A program made the position numbers and the translations under genes. 64,000 nt of DNA, from positions 38,662,002 through 38,726,001 of the forward strand of contig OX638135.1 in assembly GCA_951804985.1 (NCBI GenBank). Direction: 5' to 3'. The DNA is from Dryomyza anilis. Its lineage: Eukaryota > Arthropoda > Insecta > Diptera > Dryomyzidae. Position 1 is the stretch's first letter. The number at the start of each line of letters is the position of its first letter. Below are positions 44,419 to 54,249 of the stretch, piece after piece. The notes below the pieces were generated by a model. It did no database searches and was not told the DNA's origin. It saw only the letters and a program-made list of their open reading frames with translations.

Positions 44419-44989
44419 TGTTTACGCCAAAACTCTTGCAGTGTAAACCTTGTATTATTTATTTAGTACATTCTGTGACAGGTCAAACGTCAAGAGGTGA
44501 ATTTCGTCATTTCCTTTGCAACCCTCCTTCTTTGAGGTTCTCGGGGCTGCAATTTACGCCAAAACTCTTGCAGTGTAAACCTTGTATTATTTATTTAGTA
44601 CATTCTGTGACAGGTCAAACGTCAAGAGGTGAATTTCGTCATTTCCTTTGCAACCCTCCTTCTTTGAGGTTCTCGGGGCTGCAATTGCGCTGAGCTCGAT
44701 CTCTTTGCTGCCACCCATCAACAGATGAACATCAAAGTAAGAACTACGTTCCCACATATTACATCATATTTTATACATATTTTATACATTGGATCTCCTT
44801 TCATGATTTCCAATAATATCTTTGCATTTTTATACTTTTCTAATATTATATGGCAAACGCTTTGGTTTGTCCCTAGTTATAATTTATTTGCTCAAATAAA
44901 GATACACGCAAATATCATAAATTTCTGTGTTTTTAATTAATTTTGAATAACTTGGTAATCCGTAAAAAATACGCCCTTTTGCGTTGACA
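44419..44989 (+). repeat. BEL 3' LTR with 133-bp internal tandem duplication (571 bp)
   Basis: The first ~133 bp (TTTACGCCAAAAC to TCTCGGGGCTGCAAT) are repeated head to tail, then the sequence continues as in the 5' LTR. Since LTRs are copied from one template at insertion, the extra copy probably arose afterwards or by a strand-transfer error. It ends TTGCGTTGACA. Confidence 0.92.
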
Positions 44990-45092
44990 GCTACAATAAA
45001 TAATTTTGTTCGTATCATAGTACATTTAGATTTAGAAGCACAAGTAGAGTCTAATACCCCCACTCGAACAAAATTCATTTAAAATACAACCC
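44990..45092 (-). repeat. copia 3' LTR start and polypurine tract
   Basis: On the minus strand the copia RNase H stop (TGA at 45093-45095) is followed by a short spacer, the purine tract GAGTGGGGG (45056-45064), and TATTAGACTC at the presumed LTR start. The LTR is cut by the BEL element at 44990. Confidence 0.7.
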
Positions 45093-45340
45093 CATTTCAT
45101 TTTGGTTTTTCTGCAGGTACTGCTTTTGTTAAATTATCAGCAACCATCTGGTCTGTTTCTATTCCAGCGAATGTAATTATGTTTAATTCTTTTTCCTCGC
45201 GGATGAAGTGGTATCGAACATCAATATGTGTTGATCTCGCTAGGTACTTGCTAGTTGAAGATGAATGCACTGCACTTTGATTGTCGCAGTAAATATTCGT
45301 CGCTTTCTTATTAAAATTTGGATTTAACTCAGACTATGCC
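45093..45340 (-). pseudogene. copia RNase H C-terminal fragment
   Basis: The minus strand encodes NIYCDNQSAVHSSSTSKYL, ARSTHIDVRYHFIREEKEL and ETDQMVADNLTKAVPAEKPK followed by a stop. These are the conserved end of Ty1/copia pol (CDNQSA, HIDVRYHFIRE, ADxLTK). It is separated from the RT fragment by about 2.2 kb of inserted sequence. Confidence 0.9.
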
Positions 45341-46022
45341 CACTTGTCATGTAACTGGAAATATTTATATATCAGAATTTGGTATTTTTGTATTTTAATA
45401 AATTATTTAAAAAAAAAAAATATATATATATAAATCGAATGTTTCGTAAAATTGAAATAATGACAATATTTCTGTCATTAAGCCCGCTTGTTGAACTTTA
45501 ACGGGTTTAATGATTTATAAATGAACTATTTTTAAATGGACTAAATCTGGAAATATTTATAGAAGCTGTTCACTTACGTTTTATCATTAAAAAGTTCGCA
45601 AACTATATGTATTGTTACCCAAATATCGAAAATTGATTTCCTAAAAGTGAAAATGTTCATTGTTTTTGTGAATGTAATCAAACATCGGAATAATGTGGAA
45701 TAAGAAAGAAAACTTCAACAGAAGTTGACACTTTTTTCCGAAATACTTGCAATTAAAACTATTATTTTCAATTCGAATATTAAAATATTATTTTAACTTT
45801 TTTCAAGAAAATTTCAAATGTAGTGTTTGTTGTGTGTGTTGTTTATTTAAAAAAAATAATTGGAGAAAATCACTAAGCATAACAAAGTTTTGCACCTGCA
45901 AAATAAACAAGTTATTATCAGTCGTCAATGACCATTTGAGCGCATTGTTCAAACATTGACATTTGGAGTCCCATTACAATAAGTTTGTTTAAATTTTGTT
46001 AACATTTTATTAAGTTTTTATT
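45341..46022. other. AT-rich insert within copia, unidentified
   Basis: About 0.7 kb between the copia RNase H and the LINE insertion, with an A-run and short (TA)n at 45410-45432. No domain or known termini were seen. Confidence 0.5.
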
Positions 46023-46446
46023 AAGTTTTCTTGGCGGTCAGCCATAGTACTCGAAGCAGGGGGAATAACATGTAACCCTTGGGTACGTGCCGTAACTGTA
46101 TGGGTACTATGGAAGTGCGACTATGACCTCCAAGTGGTGACCGCTGGAAACAGTCTCAGTACGGTCATGTCTCTGCTGAGAGCTGGCTAGCATAGTCGGG
46201 CGAAACTGGACGATATGTGGAAGATTATGCCTTAATGTATAATCCAGAATCATTAAAATCCTATATTCCCCTAGTCCACGATGTTATGCGACCCGTGTCA
46301 TTGGACGGTTGCAGTCAGGGGCAAAAGACTGTGATGGAACGGAGCCTCGCTGATACCTGGTCGCCTCAGCGAGTATGTGTGGCCTTGTGATGGTATATGG
46401 GGCTATGTCATGACCGACCTATAGTCCCCTATTATTTTACTTACAG

Positions 46447-46584
46447 ATGAACAGAAATATGGAAAAAACTTTAAGAAAGCAGGGCTTAACTGCTTCGGAA
46501 CTGGCGGACAGAATGGAGGCTCATTTCCATGACGACGACCGCCAGGGGCAGAAGAAAATTATAGCAACACGGATGGATCACTAA
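46447..46584 (+). pseudogene. probable LINE ORF1 start, truncated
   Basis: A short frame starting MNRNMEKTLRKQG and LTASELADRMEAHFHDDD that runs into RNase H sequence in another frame at about 46558 and stops. I infer an ORF1 N-terminus from its position behind the leader; there is no recognisable domain in so short a piece. Confidence 0.5.
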
Positions 46585-47347
46585 CAGATGAAGGAACCAT
46601 GGGGAAATACACCAGTATCTTTCAAGCGGAAATATACGCTATAGATAGATGCATCCAGTTTAATCTGGATAGGCATTATAGCAATAGAAATATAGCAATC
46701 CTGTCGGACAGCCAGGCAGCCATAATGGCATTAGAATCTTACGAGATCAATTCAGAACTAGTATGGGAATGTCTAGGTAAATTAATAAACTAGGTATGAA
46801 TAATAGTGTCACCATACTCTGGGTCCCTGGCCACTGAGAAATAGAAGGCAATGAAGAAGCTGACAAACTTGCACGGAAAGGAGCCGCCACAAAGCTAATA
46901 GGACCCGAACCTTTTTGTGGAATCGGTGACAGTGTTGTAAATAAGTTTTTACGAGAAGAACAACTTAACACCAGAGAACTCCTATGGTTGGGGCAGGCTA
47001 AAATGCGTCAATCAAAGAAATTCATTGGGTCCTATAACTTAAGAAGATTTAAAGAATACATTAAGCTATCGAAGAAAAACCTGAGAATTCTAACAGGACT
47101 TCTTACAGGTCATTGTCGGCTTGCTAAACATCTAACTAGGATGGGTATACAAACTGACAGTACATGTAGATTCTGTCTAGAAGACGATGAAGATCCAGAA
47201 CACATTTTAGAAACGTGTCCAGCGCTAATGCGTACAAGAATGCAAATACTTGGGAATCGACAACCAAGTCCAAACGATATTAGAAAGATGAACCCTAACC
47301 ATATAATCAGGTTTTTAACTGAGATAGGCTTGACGGACATCTTATAG
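46563..47347 (+). pseudogene. LINE RNase H and C-terminal CCHC region
   Basis: RNase H motifs occur in order: TDGSLTDEGT (first Asp), FQAEIYAIDRC (Glu), ILSDSQAAIMAL (Asp), then after a shift and a stop ILWVPGH and EGNEEADKLARKGA (final Asp). From 46988 an intact frame continues through LRILTGLLTGHCRLAKHL and the zinc-like motif CRFCLEDDEDPEHILETCP to the stop at 47347. This layout is known from I- and LOA/R1-like LINEs. Confidence 0.85.
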
Positions 47348-47499
47348 AACTATTTAAAACCAGAACCCCCTATAAATAGTATAGGGAGATGCCACAGCTG
47401 AGAATGGCTTCAGTCATGGTATCAAGCGGGGCACAATAGATCTATTCAGGTCGCAGTGCATCACCCCGAAGCAATAATAAAAAAAAGTTTTCTTGTTAT

Positions 47500-48460
47500 T
47501 GGGATAATTCACTATTATTCCTTATTTAAATATTTATCAAAATAAAAAAATAAAAATGAACTCTTGTCTAGCTAAATAGTGAAAATCGCACACTGTGAGT
47601 TGTGAGTAATGAAACCGTCGGCTGGTTCTTTGATATACAAGATACTGAACCACCTCGCAATAGGCAAACGTCTCCTGTAATGGATGTTCGCTTATCACTG
47701 TCGCTCCCTCAATCCGAATCCGAGTACGCAATTGGTTCTTCGTTACCATGCTTTGAAAATTTTAAAATTTCCGATTTAAACAAATGTCGTCCTTACTGCG
47801 CGAAATATGGATCCCTAATCACTGTTTCGCTTTGCCGAGAAACATTAGTTTGAACTCTGGTATTAGCTTCGATTTTAAATGTTCACGATAATCTGCTTCG
47901 TTGCTGAACAACAAAATATCGTCTACGTAAATGGCTAAAAATGTCATCTTTTTACCAATTATCTGATAGTAAACACACGAATCGACTCTCGAACACTTCA
48001 AGTCAAATTTAATTAGTGCTTTGTTCATCTTCGTATTCAATTTTTAAGACCATAGACCGCCTTATTTAATTTCAGTACTTGGCCATGTCGTCCAGGTGAT
48101 ATGCCTTGTGGTCGCTCGATGTAAATGTTTTCGCTCAAATCACCTTGCAAAAACGCTGTTACTGCATTCATTTGTTGTATCTCCAAATTATATTGTGCTG
48201 CCAACGCCATCAGATATCGATGGCGTTCTTCTGCGTGAACCCTTTCACGACTAAACGTTCTTTAAAACGAATTTTGTTTTCTGGTTTCTTTTTCTTTTTG
48301 AAACCCATTTCGTCTTGATGATGTTTGCACCAGCAGGCTTGTCAATACTTCACAAGGTATTGTTGTCCTCAAGTGACTGAATTTCGCACTCATAGCCTCA
48401 ATCCACTTTTCCCTATCACTTTCATTCAATGCTTCCTCTACGCTCACTGGATCGGATGGA
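47500..48460 (-). pseudogene. copia reverse transcriptase, decayed
   Basis: Minus-strand pieces in order: RT entry (VEEALNESDREKWIEAM, then KTKWVFKKK in shifted frame, RFKERLVVKGFTQK), a gap missing the middle fingers, then 48040-47819 (KALIKFDLKCSRVDSCVYYQ, MTFLAIYVDDILLFSNEA) with the YVDD catalytic motif intact. Next comes SRSKDDICLNRKF and weak traces of the thumb region (EVVQYLVY) toward 47540. Several stops and a deletion between 48060 and 48200 make it non-functional. Confidence 0.87.
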
Positions 48461-48480
48461 ATCTCAATCTGCTCAACATT

Positions 48481-49169
48481 TTAGACGACTTTGTCCTTTT
48501 GCGCAAGCCTATTGCTCCTACGTGGCAGATTTTCAGATGACACTTCGATTGGTTCCAGACTTGCAATCGATATTATATCAGCATCTTCATGCACCGCATT
48601 CTCATTTTCTTGCATAGATGAACATAACTCAAAGTCACTGCATGGATCAGGATTCTCGTTAGCATTTGCCCCCACTATCACAGCATATGTTTGATTTTCT
48701 TCTTTTCTTCCTGCAATATTTGTTGCATAGTGGTAATAATCTTCGTGAAATTCAACACCTCTGCTTACAAAAACGTCTTTTCGTTGTTGACTATACACAC
48801 GAAAGCCTTTGTAAACACTTGAATACCCAACTAAAATGCGGCTTTCTGACTTTGCATCCAATTTTCGTCGTTTTTTTGTGTTTATTTGTGTGGTGTACGA
48901 TTTATGATATATCTTGCACAATTTTCGGCTTCAGCCCAGAAATAATTCGGCATGAATGCGTCGTTCATCAGAGCTCTCGCCTTTTCCAACAAATGTTGGT
49001 TCATTCGCTCTGCAAGCCCATTCTGTTCCGGTGTATAAGGTACTGTAGTTTGATGTATTATCCCACCTATCTTTAGTTTCATTTCTATTGCTCGATTTAC
49101 GTACTCTTTTCCATTATCAGTACATCTTGATGCGTGTCCCTTCGCTGTGCGTTTTCCAATTCAGCCTTG
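48481..49169 (-). pseudogene. copia integrase, C-terminal half
   Basis: It resumes exactly at the TIR insertion with KAELENAQRRDTH. Then come the catalytic-glutamate helix (TVPYTPEQNGLAERMNQHLL, ARALMNDAFMPNYFWAEA), then SRILVGYSSVYKGFRVY, VSRGVEFHEDYY, and a low-complexity acidic linker to SSENLPRRSNRLAQKDKVV. Frame breaks occur near 48900 and 49085. The linkage to the N-terminal half across the insertion is supported by the reading frame at the TA site. Confidence 0.88.
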
Positions 49170-49642
49170 TACCCATGTAGGAAAAGACGATGGGCCCGAG
49201 GTTCACCCAGTCTTGCGCCAAGAATGCATTGCTCTGGGCCAGGTCTGGTACCCAGAACTTGCTGAATACTGGTTAAGCCTTGGAATGATAAGAAAGGCGC
49301 AAGACTGGCAAAAAATACTTGGCCAATATAATATAACAATAATGGGCCAGGACTGGACCATTTCAAATACCCAGAAGTGGTCGAAGACTGGCTAAGTATT
49401 GGAGTGATGACAAGGGTCGAGACTTGGCACATAATTTAAGACCAAGACTAGTACAAAAATCGCATACAAAACCACCAAAAACACAGTAATTATAAATGTA
49501 CAATCAATAAATTTAATTAAACATAATTTTATAGATTACATGGATACAATGTAAAAATAAAAATTAACATATAATATGACCAACATCGTTCGCGAACTTT
49601 GGCTGTATGTGGTTTTACTTCATCTGTAACGAAAAAAATATT

Positions 49643-49722
49643 TTTGAAAATATATATTAATTCATTGAGTAAATCTAACCGATTTTTTATTAATTCATTG
49701 AGTAAATCTAACCGATTTTTTT
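49643..49722. repeat. 31-bp tandem duplication
   Basis: AATTCATTGAGTAAATCTAA followed by CCGATTTTTT occurs twice in tandem within TIR copy 2 and once in modified form in TIR copy 1. Confidence 0.8.
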
Positions 49723-50071
49723 TTTTGGTTTTAAATTGCAACAATCTTAACAAGTGTTAAATTTGAACAAAAAAATACTTAACAGTGAAATCGGTGAAGT
49801 TACAATGTTTAAATACGCACGTTTTATTTTATTTAACGGTTAAAATAGTGTTAAAACATTAAATAATACTGGATGGTTGTATACGCTAAAAAATAACGTA
49901 ATTGAAGTGCATCATTCTATGATAGGGATCATGATTGTGTGATCATAGTATGGTACTGAGGATCATACTTTGTTTGTGTATAGTATGATCACGCACAACC
50001 AAACTATGATACAATCGTATACTCAATTATATTATAATGCCCTATTTTTTTGTGGGTATACATTCATTTAT

Positions 50072-50386
50072 GGTAGCGTCGGTAGTTCAGCGTTAGAATG
50101 CAAGCCGAAAGGTCCCATGATCAAACCGGACTGCGGCTAAGAACATGTTTTCATAGAAAAACATTTTTCTATATCGCGTTACCTCTCGGCAGTCAATGGC
50201 AAATCTACGAGAGTAAAACATTGCATAAGAAAAGCTCTCACCCCGCCAGTAGGATTCGGCCTTAAACTGTAGGTCCCACCATTTGGAGTACAAATATAAC
50301 ACGCACAGGTCAAATGGCGAGTGAGCTCGGGCTAAGTTCTTATTAGACTGTAGCGCCAAACTATTATATTATTATTATTATTACAT
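50072..50386 (+). repeat. tRNA-derived SINE, copy 5
   Basis: Head TGGTAGCGTCGGTAGTTCAG and GCAAGCCGAAAGGTCCCATG; body AATCTACGAGAGTAAAACA and AAAGCTCTCACCCCGCCAG; tail of ATT repeats. Orthologous in position to the SINE at 13519-13826 within the other TIR copy. Confidence 0.82.
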
Positions 50387-50424
50387 TCATTATGTCCTAA
50401 GGCTCATTAAAGTAAAACCTATGT

Positions 50425-50640
50425 GTTATATTCGTACTGAAATGGCAGCGTACAGTTTAATTCGGACCCCGAACTGCGTGGTAAAATCTATTTTATAGGC
50501 GGTGCTTTATTCACGGTGGTTTGCCATTGTCTGCAGAGAGATAAGTAGCACGATAAAGAAAATGTTATTTTATTAAATGATATTGTATTCCTGGTGAGTC
50601 GAACCTGCGATGCTTGAAACAGCGTCTCGGACCGTAATCA
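50425..50640 (-). repeat. tRNA-derived SINE, copy 6 (old)
   Basis: An inverted, decayed SINE facing the previous one tail to tail. It retains the reverse of GGTTCGACTCACC and TGCAGACAATGGCAAACCACC. It corresponds to 13898-14172 in TIR copy 1. Confidence 0.65.
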
Positions 50641-50929
50641 CGCATGTATTAAAACATAAATAAACTCACCTTTGGTTAAAATTGTTCCCGACAATTATAT
50701 ATGCGTCGTCTGCGTTGAACAGAAAGATAAACATCTTGCAGACTCTATAAAGAAAGCGCATCAATGGATATTGAGTATTTATTTACACGTGACTTACCTT
50801 AACGCTGATAACAATATGCAGAACCAGCAAATATCTTTTAAAGTTTTCAAATTTAATTAAATATTTCTGACTTTTCTATTTATTTTGTTTTGGTGTTTTG
50901 TTTGACATACACTTAGAATTGGCTGGACC

Positions 50930-51400
50930 ATGGTAGAACAACACTAAACCAAACCTTGACCGTCCAAGCCTGACCCAGTCTTGGGCGAGGACTTAATTAC
51001 CGAGACTTAAGAACCCAATACTGGCTAAGACTTGGGCAAACAACGGTCAACCAAGTCTAGGCAGATCAATGTTGGCCAGTCGTTGGCGAGATATAATTAA
51101 CCAGTCCTTTGTGTGGCAGTTCTGGCTGAGTCTTGCACGAGAATTACTTAACCGGACCAGCATTTGTCAGTTCTGACTGAGTTTTGGGCTAGAACTACTT
51201 TACCAGGCCTTCATTTGTCTCTGGTTGAGTTTTGGGCAAAAGTATTTTAACCAAGCATTGGTTTGCCAGTTCTGGTTGAGTCATTGGCCAGAACTTCCTT
51301 ACTAGGCATTGGTCTCGCAGTTCTGGCTGAGTCTTGCGCGTTGATTTATTAACCAAGCATTGGTCTGCCAGTGCTGGTTAATTCTTCAGCCCGTCGTCAG
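50930..51400 (+). repeat. 51-bp minisatellite of TIR copy 2
   Basis: Units contain CAGTTCTGGCTGAGTCTTG, then ACTACTTTACCAGGC..TTCATTTG or ATTTTAACCAAGCATTGGT. The order of variant units is similar to, but not the same as, that in copy 1. This is consistent with divergence and unit loss after the two copies separated. Confidence 0.8.
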
Positions 51401-51421
51401 GCCTGGCATTTTATACATGGG

Positions 51422-51785
51422 TAGTCGCAAAAGTACTGCAATACATCAGCCTTACTTTTCATGAAATACACATGTACATTATGTGTGAAATCATCGATAA
51501 ATGTGACGAAGTAAAGACAACTTTTTATGGAACTTGCCTCCATGCGACCACACACGTCTGAATGCACAGCATCTAAAACTTTTGATGTTCTCGACCCATC
51601 TGCTGGAAAGCTATTGCCATGCTGCTTACCTTCCGCAAAAGAGACACACGTTGCCAATGAATCCTTATTTATAAATAAGCCATTTACGTATCCTTTCACA
51701 AGTAATTTCATGTTATCTGCACCCAATTGTCCAAATCGTCGATGCCAGATCTCGTTGGTGGTGCCATTAGCAACATATGCACTTT
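51422..51785 (-). pseudogene. copia pre-integrase and integrase core, N-terminal half
   Basis: The minus strand reads IWHRRFGQLGADNMKLLVKG (zinc-binding His region), NKDSLATCVSFAEGKQHGNSF, then the core with the first Asp in VLDAVHSDVCG and the second in FVTFIDDFTHNVHVYF. MKSKADVLQYFCDY follows and breaks at the TA where the TIR element inserted. Apart from the insertion the frame is open here. Confidence 0.9.
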
Positions 51786-52137
51786 GCTCCTATGCAACAT
51801 TTAGTTTGTATAATCCGTTCACTGGACTCGCAGTTGCAATTGTTTCTTTTGACGAATTTAATATGCGGCAACCATCTATGTCAAAAATAACACTGTTGTT
51901 ATAACCAACGATTCTCTTGATCGAAAGCAAGCTGACTCCTAAGTCAGGAACAAGTATAACGTCATGAACAACTACGCTCTCCGCGCCTCGTGGTGTCGAA
52001 ACCAACATTGAAATATCGCCCTTGTCATCTGCGTCCATCGTTGTATTGTTCGCCGTCTTTATTTGATCTTTGAACTGCTTCAGTTCTTGAAAACTGGATT
52101 AATTTGCTGTCATATGATCCGTGGCACCACTATCAAT
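51786..52137 (-). pseudogene. copia protease
   Basis: The active-site region reads IDSGATDHM preceded by a stop (52137) and followed by another stop four codons later. The rest is open (52038-51790): DDKGDISMLVSTPRGAESVV, VHDVILVPDLGVSLLSIKR, IATASPVNGLYKL. The catalytic DSGA is intact, but the stops prevent a full-length polyprotein. Confidence 0.88.
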
Positions 52138-52910
52138 TTACCACTCACATGATGAAGATTTTGCTCGGTATGCCGCAAACATCGAACTGCCCTTATGTTG
52201 CGAAGAGAACATATTTTTAGCCTTCGAATGACACTCCGATGTAAAATGGCCAACACCATCACAATTAAAACTGCATGATTTCCCTTTTTTGTCAGTTTTC
52301 GGAAACTTCTTGCGACCTTGGAAATAGCTGCCTTTCTTTGTGATCAGTGCGTCATTTGACGACGACGGTTCCATTTTTACATCCGGGAGCAACTTCGTTT
52401 TTATGTTGTCAGCAGTAATTGATTTTTTGGTGCTGCCGATGGTATAAACCGATGATAATCATCGGTTTATACTCGTTCGGCAATCCTTTAAGTAATAAAC
52501 TGCCAATTCGTTCGTCGTTCACAGCAAATCCTATTTCATTCAACTTTTGGCCAATCGAAATTATTTGATTGACATAATTTCCTACAGGCGAAGAAATTTA
52601 CAGAGCACAGATTCTGCAGTAAACCAATACGTCGATCTAGTCCCGAATCATGAAATAGGCCTTTCAATGCTGTCCAAACCTCCAATGAAGTTTTGCATTC
52701 TTTAACGTGCACAAATAAGGTCTTGTCCAACGACAACATAATTTTATAACGTGCGGTTTGGTCCTTGACAACATCCAAAGCTTCTCCTGCAACTTGTTCA
52801 ATGCACTTCCAAGCTTTTTCCAATTCCAATTCGACAAGTTTTCGGAGTCCACAAGCTTCTCCGTGTGTTGAATTGTTCCCAAAGAATTCGAACTCATAAC
52901 TAGACACTAT
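52138..52910 (-). pseudogene. gag: copia gag
   Basis: The start region at about 52897 (MSSNSLGTIQHTEKLVDSEN, SNWNW) is in one frame. After a shift, WKCIEQVAGEALDVVKDQTA, RYKIMLSLDKTLFVHVKECK and VWTALKGLFHDSGLDRRIGL resemble the UBN2-type copia gag capsid region. A decayed stretch (52400-52540) follows, then a frame with CSFNCDGVGHFTSEC. This zinc knuckle has three residues between the first two cysteines where CX2C is usual. Multiple stops. Confidence 0.85.
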
Positions 52911-53109
52911 CCTTACTGTCGTTGTCGTTCACAAATTATCAATGCAATCAAAATACATCAAAAAACATATATCCAATAATATTCTAAATTATTTATGAAA
53001 CTATGTACAGTAATATGCCAAAAAGTCTTGCCGCCTTAATTTACCTAAACTTAAAAAAAATAATTTTTCCAGTGGTACCTCCAGTTGAAATACGTAATAT
53101 CTATAAATA
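52911..53109. other. possible copia 5' leader/LTR, not resolved
   Basis: AT-rich sequence upstream of copia gag. The 5' LTR is expected here, but I see no convincing match to the 3' LTR remnants. Confidence 0.4.
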
Positions 53110-53775
53110 TAACAAATAATTTACGCTCGTATGTTTTGCAAAAACTCGGCTCGACCGATTTTGATGATTTTTTTTGTTATCTTCGTCTCAATACTGGGGT
53201 GCTTTAGAAAAAAATAAAAACAGGAAAACACCAAAGAAAAATCCGGAAAATAGGAAAAAAAATCTTAATTTCACCCTTTGACCTAGGAACATGAAATTAG
53301 GACAGGGTGTTGAATTCTCGACATGTACGTGCATTAAAAATAGATTTTTTGAAATTCGCCCTATAAGGTACAGAAATGGGCGTGGCAAAACTGAACATTT
53401 AAATCTAAATATCTGTTTACTTAAGATTGCCACAGTTATGAAATTTGACTGAGTGGTGTATACTGTGGTTGTATATCTTTTTGACAAATTTGGGGGGATT
53501 GGATAAAAGGCGTGGCGCATGCCATATGACCATAACTTTGAAAATGCTTAAACTCATAACTTTTAAAAGTAGAAGTTATAAAAATCGAACAAGATTATAT
53601 TTATCATTTTAATAGTCATGTAGAATCTTGGTGTGATTGAACAAAGGGGCATGGCATCTCCCACATAATCAAAACATTAAAAATACCATACCTTATGACC
53701 TAATAAATTATAAAAATCGAAACAAAGGATTATACATATATATAAAATTCTAACCATCACGTAGAAGAGCTTTTT
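53110..53775. repeat. dispersed repeat with GGGCGTGGC motifs
   Basis: It contains TTCGCCCTATAAGGTACAGA then ATGGGCGTGGC, GATTGGATAAAAGGCGTGGC and GGGGCATGGC at intervals of about 120 bp. Similar wording (AAAGTGGGCGGACCACGCC, GGTGGGCGTGTCCG) occurs at 63.5-63.9 kb. I recognise the style from dispersed fly repeats but cannot name it. Confidence 0.6.
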
Positions 53776-54001
53776 TTAATAAATAAATTACTATGGGTGG
53801 TGGGCGTATATATTGTCCAATATTTTACATTTTTCTATATTTATTAATATTTATATTAAAATCAATTTATAAATATAAAAATATTATTTTTAATAAATAA
53901 ATTACTATGGGTGGTGGGCGTATATATTGTCCAATATTTTACATTTTTCTATATTTATTAATATTTATATTAAAATCAATTTATAAATATAAAAATATTA
54001 T
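53776..54001. repeat. 113-bp tandem duplication
   Basis: TTTTAATAAATAAATTACTA then TGGGTGGTGGGCGTATATAT and about 70 bp of AT-rich sequence is repeated once in tandem, essentially without change. Recent local duplication. Confidence 0.92.
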
Positions 54002-54249
54002 TTTTATATTATATAATAATATTATATAATAAAACATCCAAATATTGATTTGGGTTACTATATCTCTTTAAATGTCTGAGAAATAATCGTTTAAATTTTA
54101 GGTTAATATTGGAAATGGACGACCATATGTTTTTTTTTTTATTAAAGAAAGGCAATGTGCAAAATTTCAAACTTCTACGATCATTATTTCTATTGTTTAT
54201 CTTATTTCTTGTATGTGGACGTTGCACTGTGCGACTTCCGCCTTCATAT

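Larger units (their letters stand above)
40128..44989 (+). mobile_element. non-autonomous BEL/Pao element with gag and protease only
   Basis: A structurally complete LTR element: 5' LTR 40128-40560, primer-binding-like site at 40564, a 1.6-kb leader, gag and protease (42160-44254), a purine-rich tract AAAGTGGGCGGCAA at 44405-44418 and 3' LTR 44419-44989. The flanks ACTAC and GCTAC (40123-40127 and 44990-44994) give a 5-bp target duplication with one mismatch. There is no reverse transcriptase, RNase H or integrase. The protease frame ends in a short unrelated tail about 160 bp before the 3' LTR. It must rely on enzymes from other BEL elements; that is inference. It is the only LTR element here on the plus strand. 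Confidence 0.9.
46034..47484 (+). mobile_element. internally deleted LINE (5' leader + RNase H + 3' end), 11-bp target duplication
   Basis: Flanked by AAGTTTTCTTG at 46023-46033 and 47485-47495, an exact 11-bp duplication. It begins GCGGTCAGCCATAG and ends with an AATAATAAAAAA tail, so both insertion ends are intact. Inside are about 410 bp of GC-richer leader, the start of a probable ORF1, then directly the RNase H domain and C-terminal region of ORF2. Endonuclease and RT are absent. Confidence 0.88.
49172..51421. mobile_element. TA-targeting TIR element, copy 2 (2250 bp, both ends)
   Basis: The left end is CCCATGTAGGAAAAGACGA. The right end, inverted, is CCCATGTATAAAATGCCAGG. TA lies on both sides (49170-49171 and 51422-51423). 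Removing the element and one TA rejoins the copia integrase frame across the site. Arms of several hundred bp are built from related, inverted minisatellite-like sequence (CAAGACTGGC / GGCTGAGTCTT). The middle carries an inverted SINE pair. No transposase. The TA target and short TIR suggest Tc1/mariner mobilisation, but the superfamily is not proven. Confidence 0.88.

Noticed and set aside
48666..49076. 136-codon plus-strand frame
   Set aside because: It is antisense to the copia integrase C-terminal half, which has clear motifs on the minus strand.
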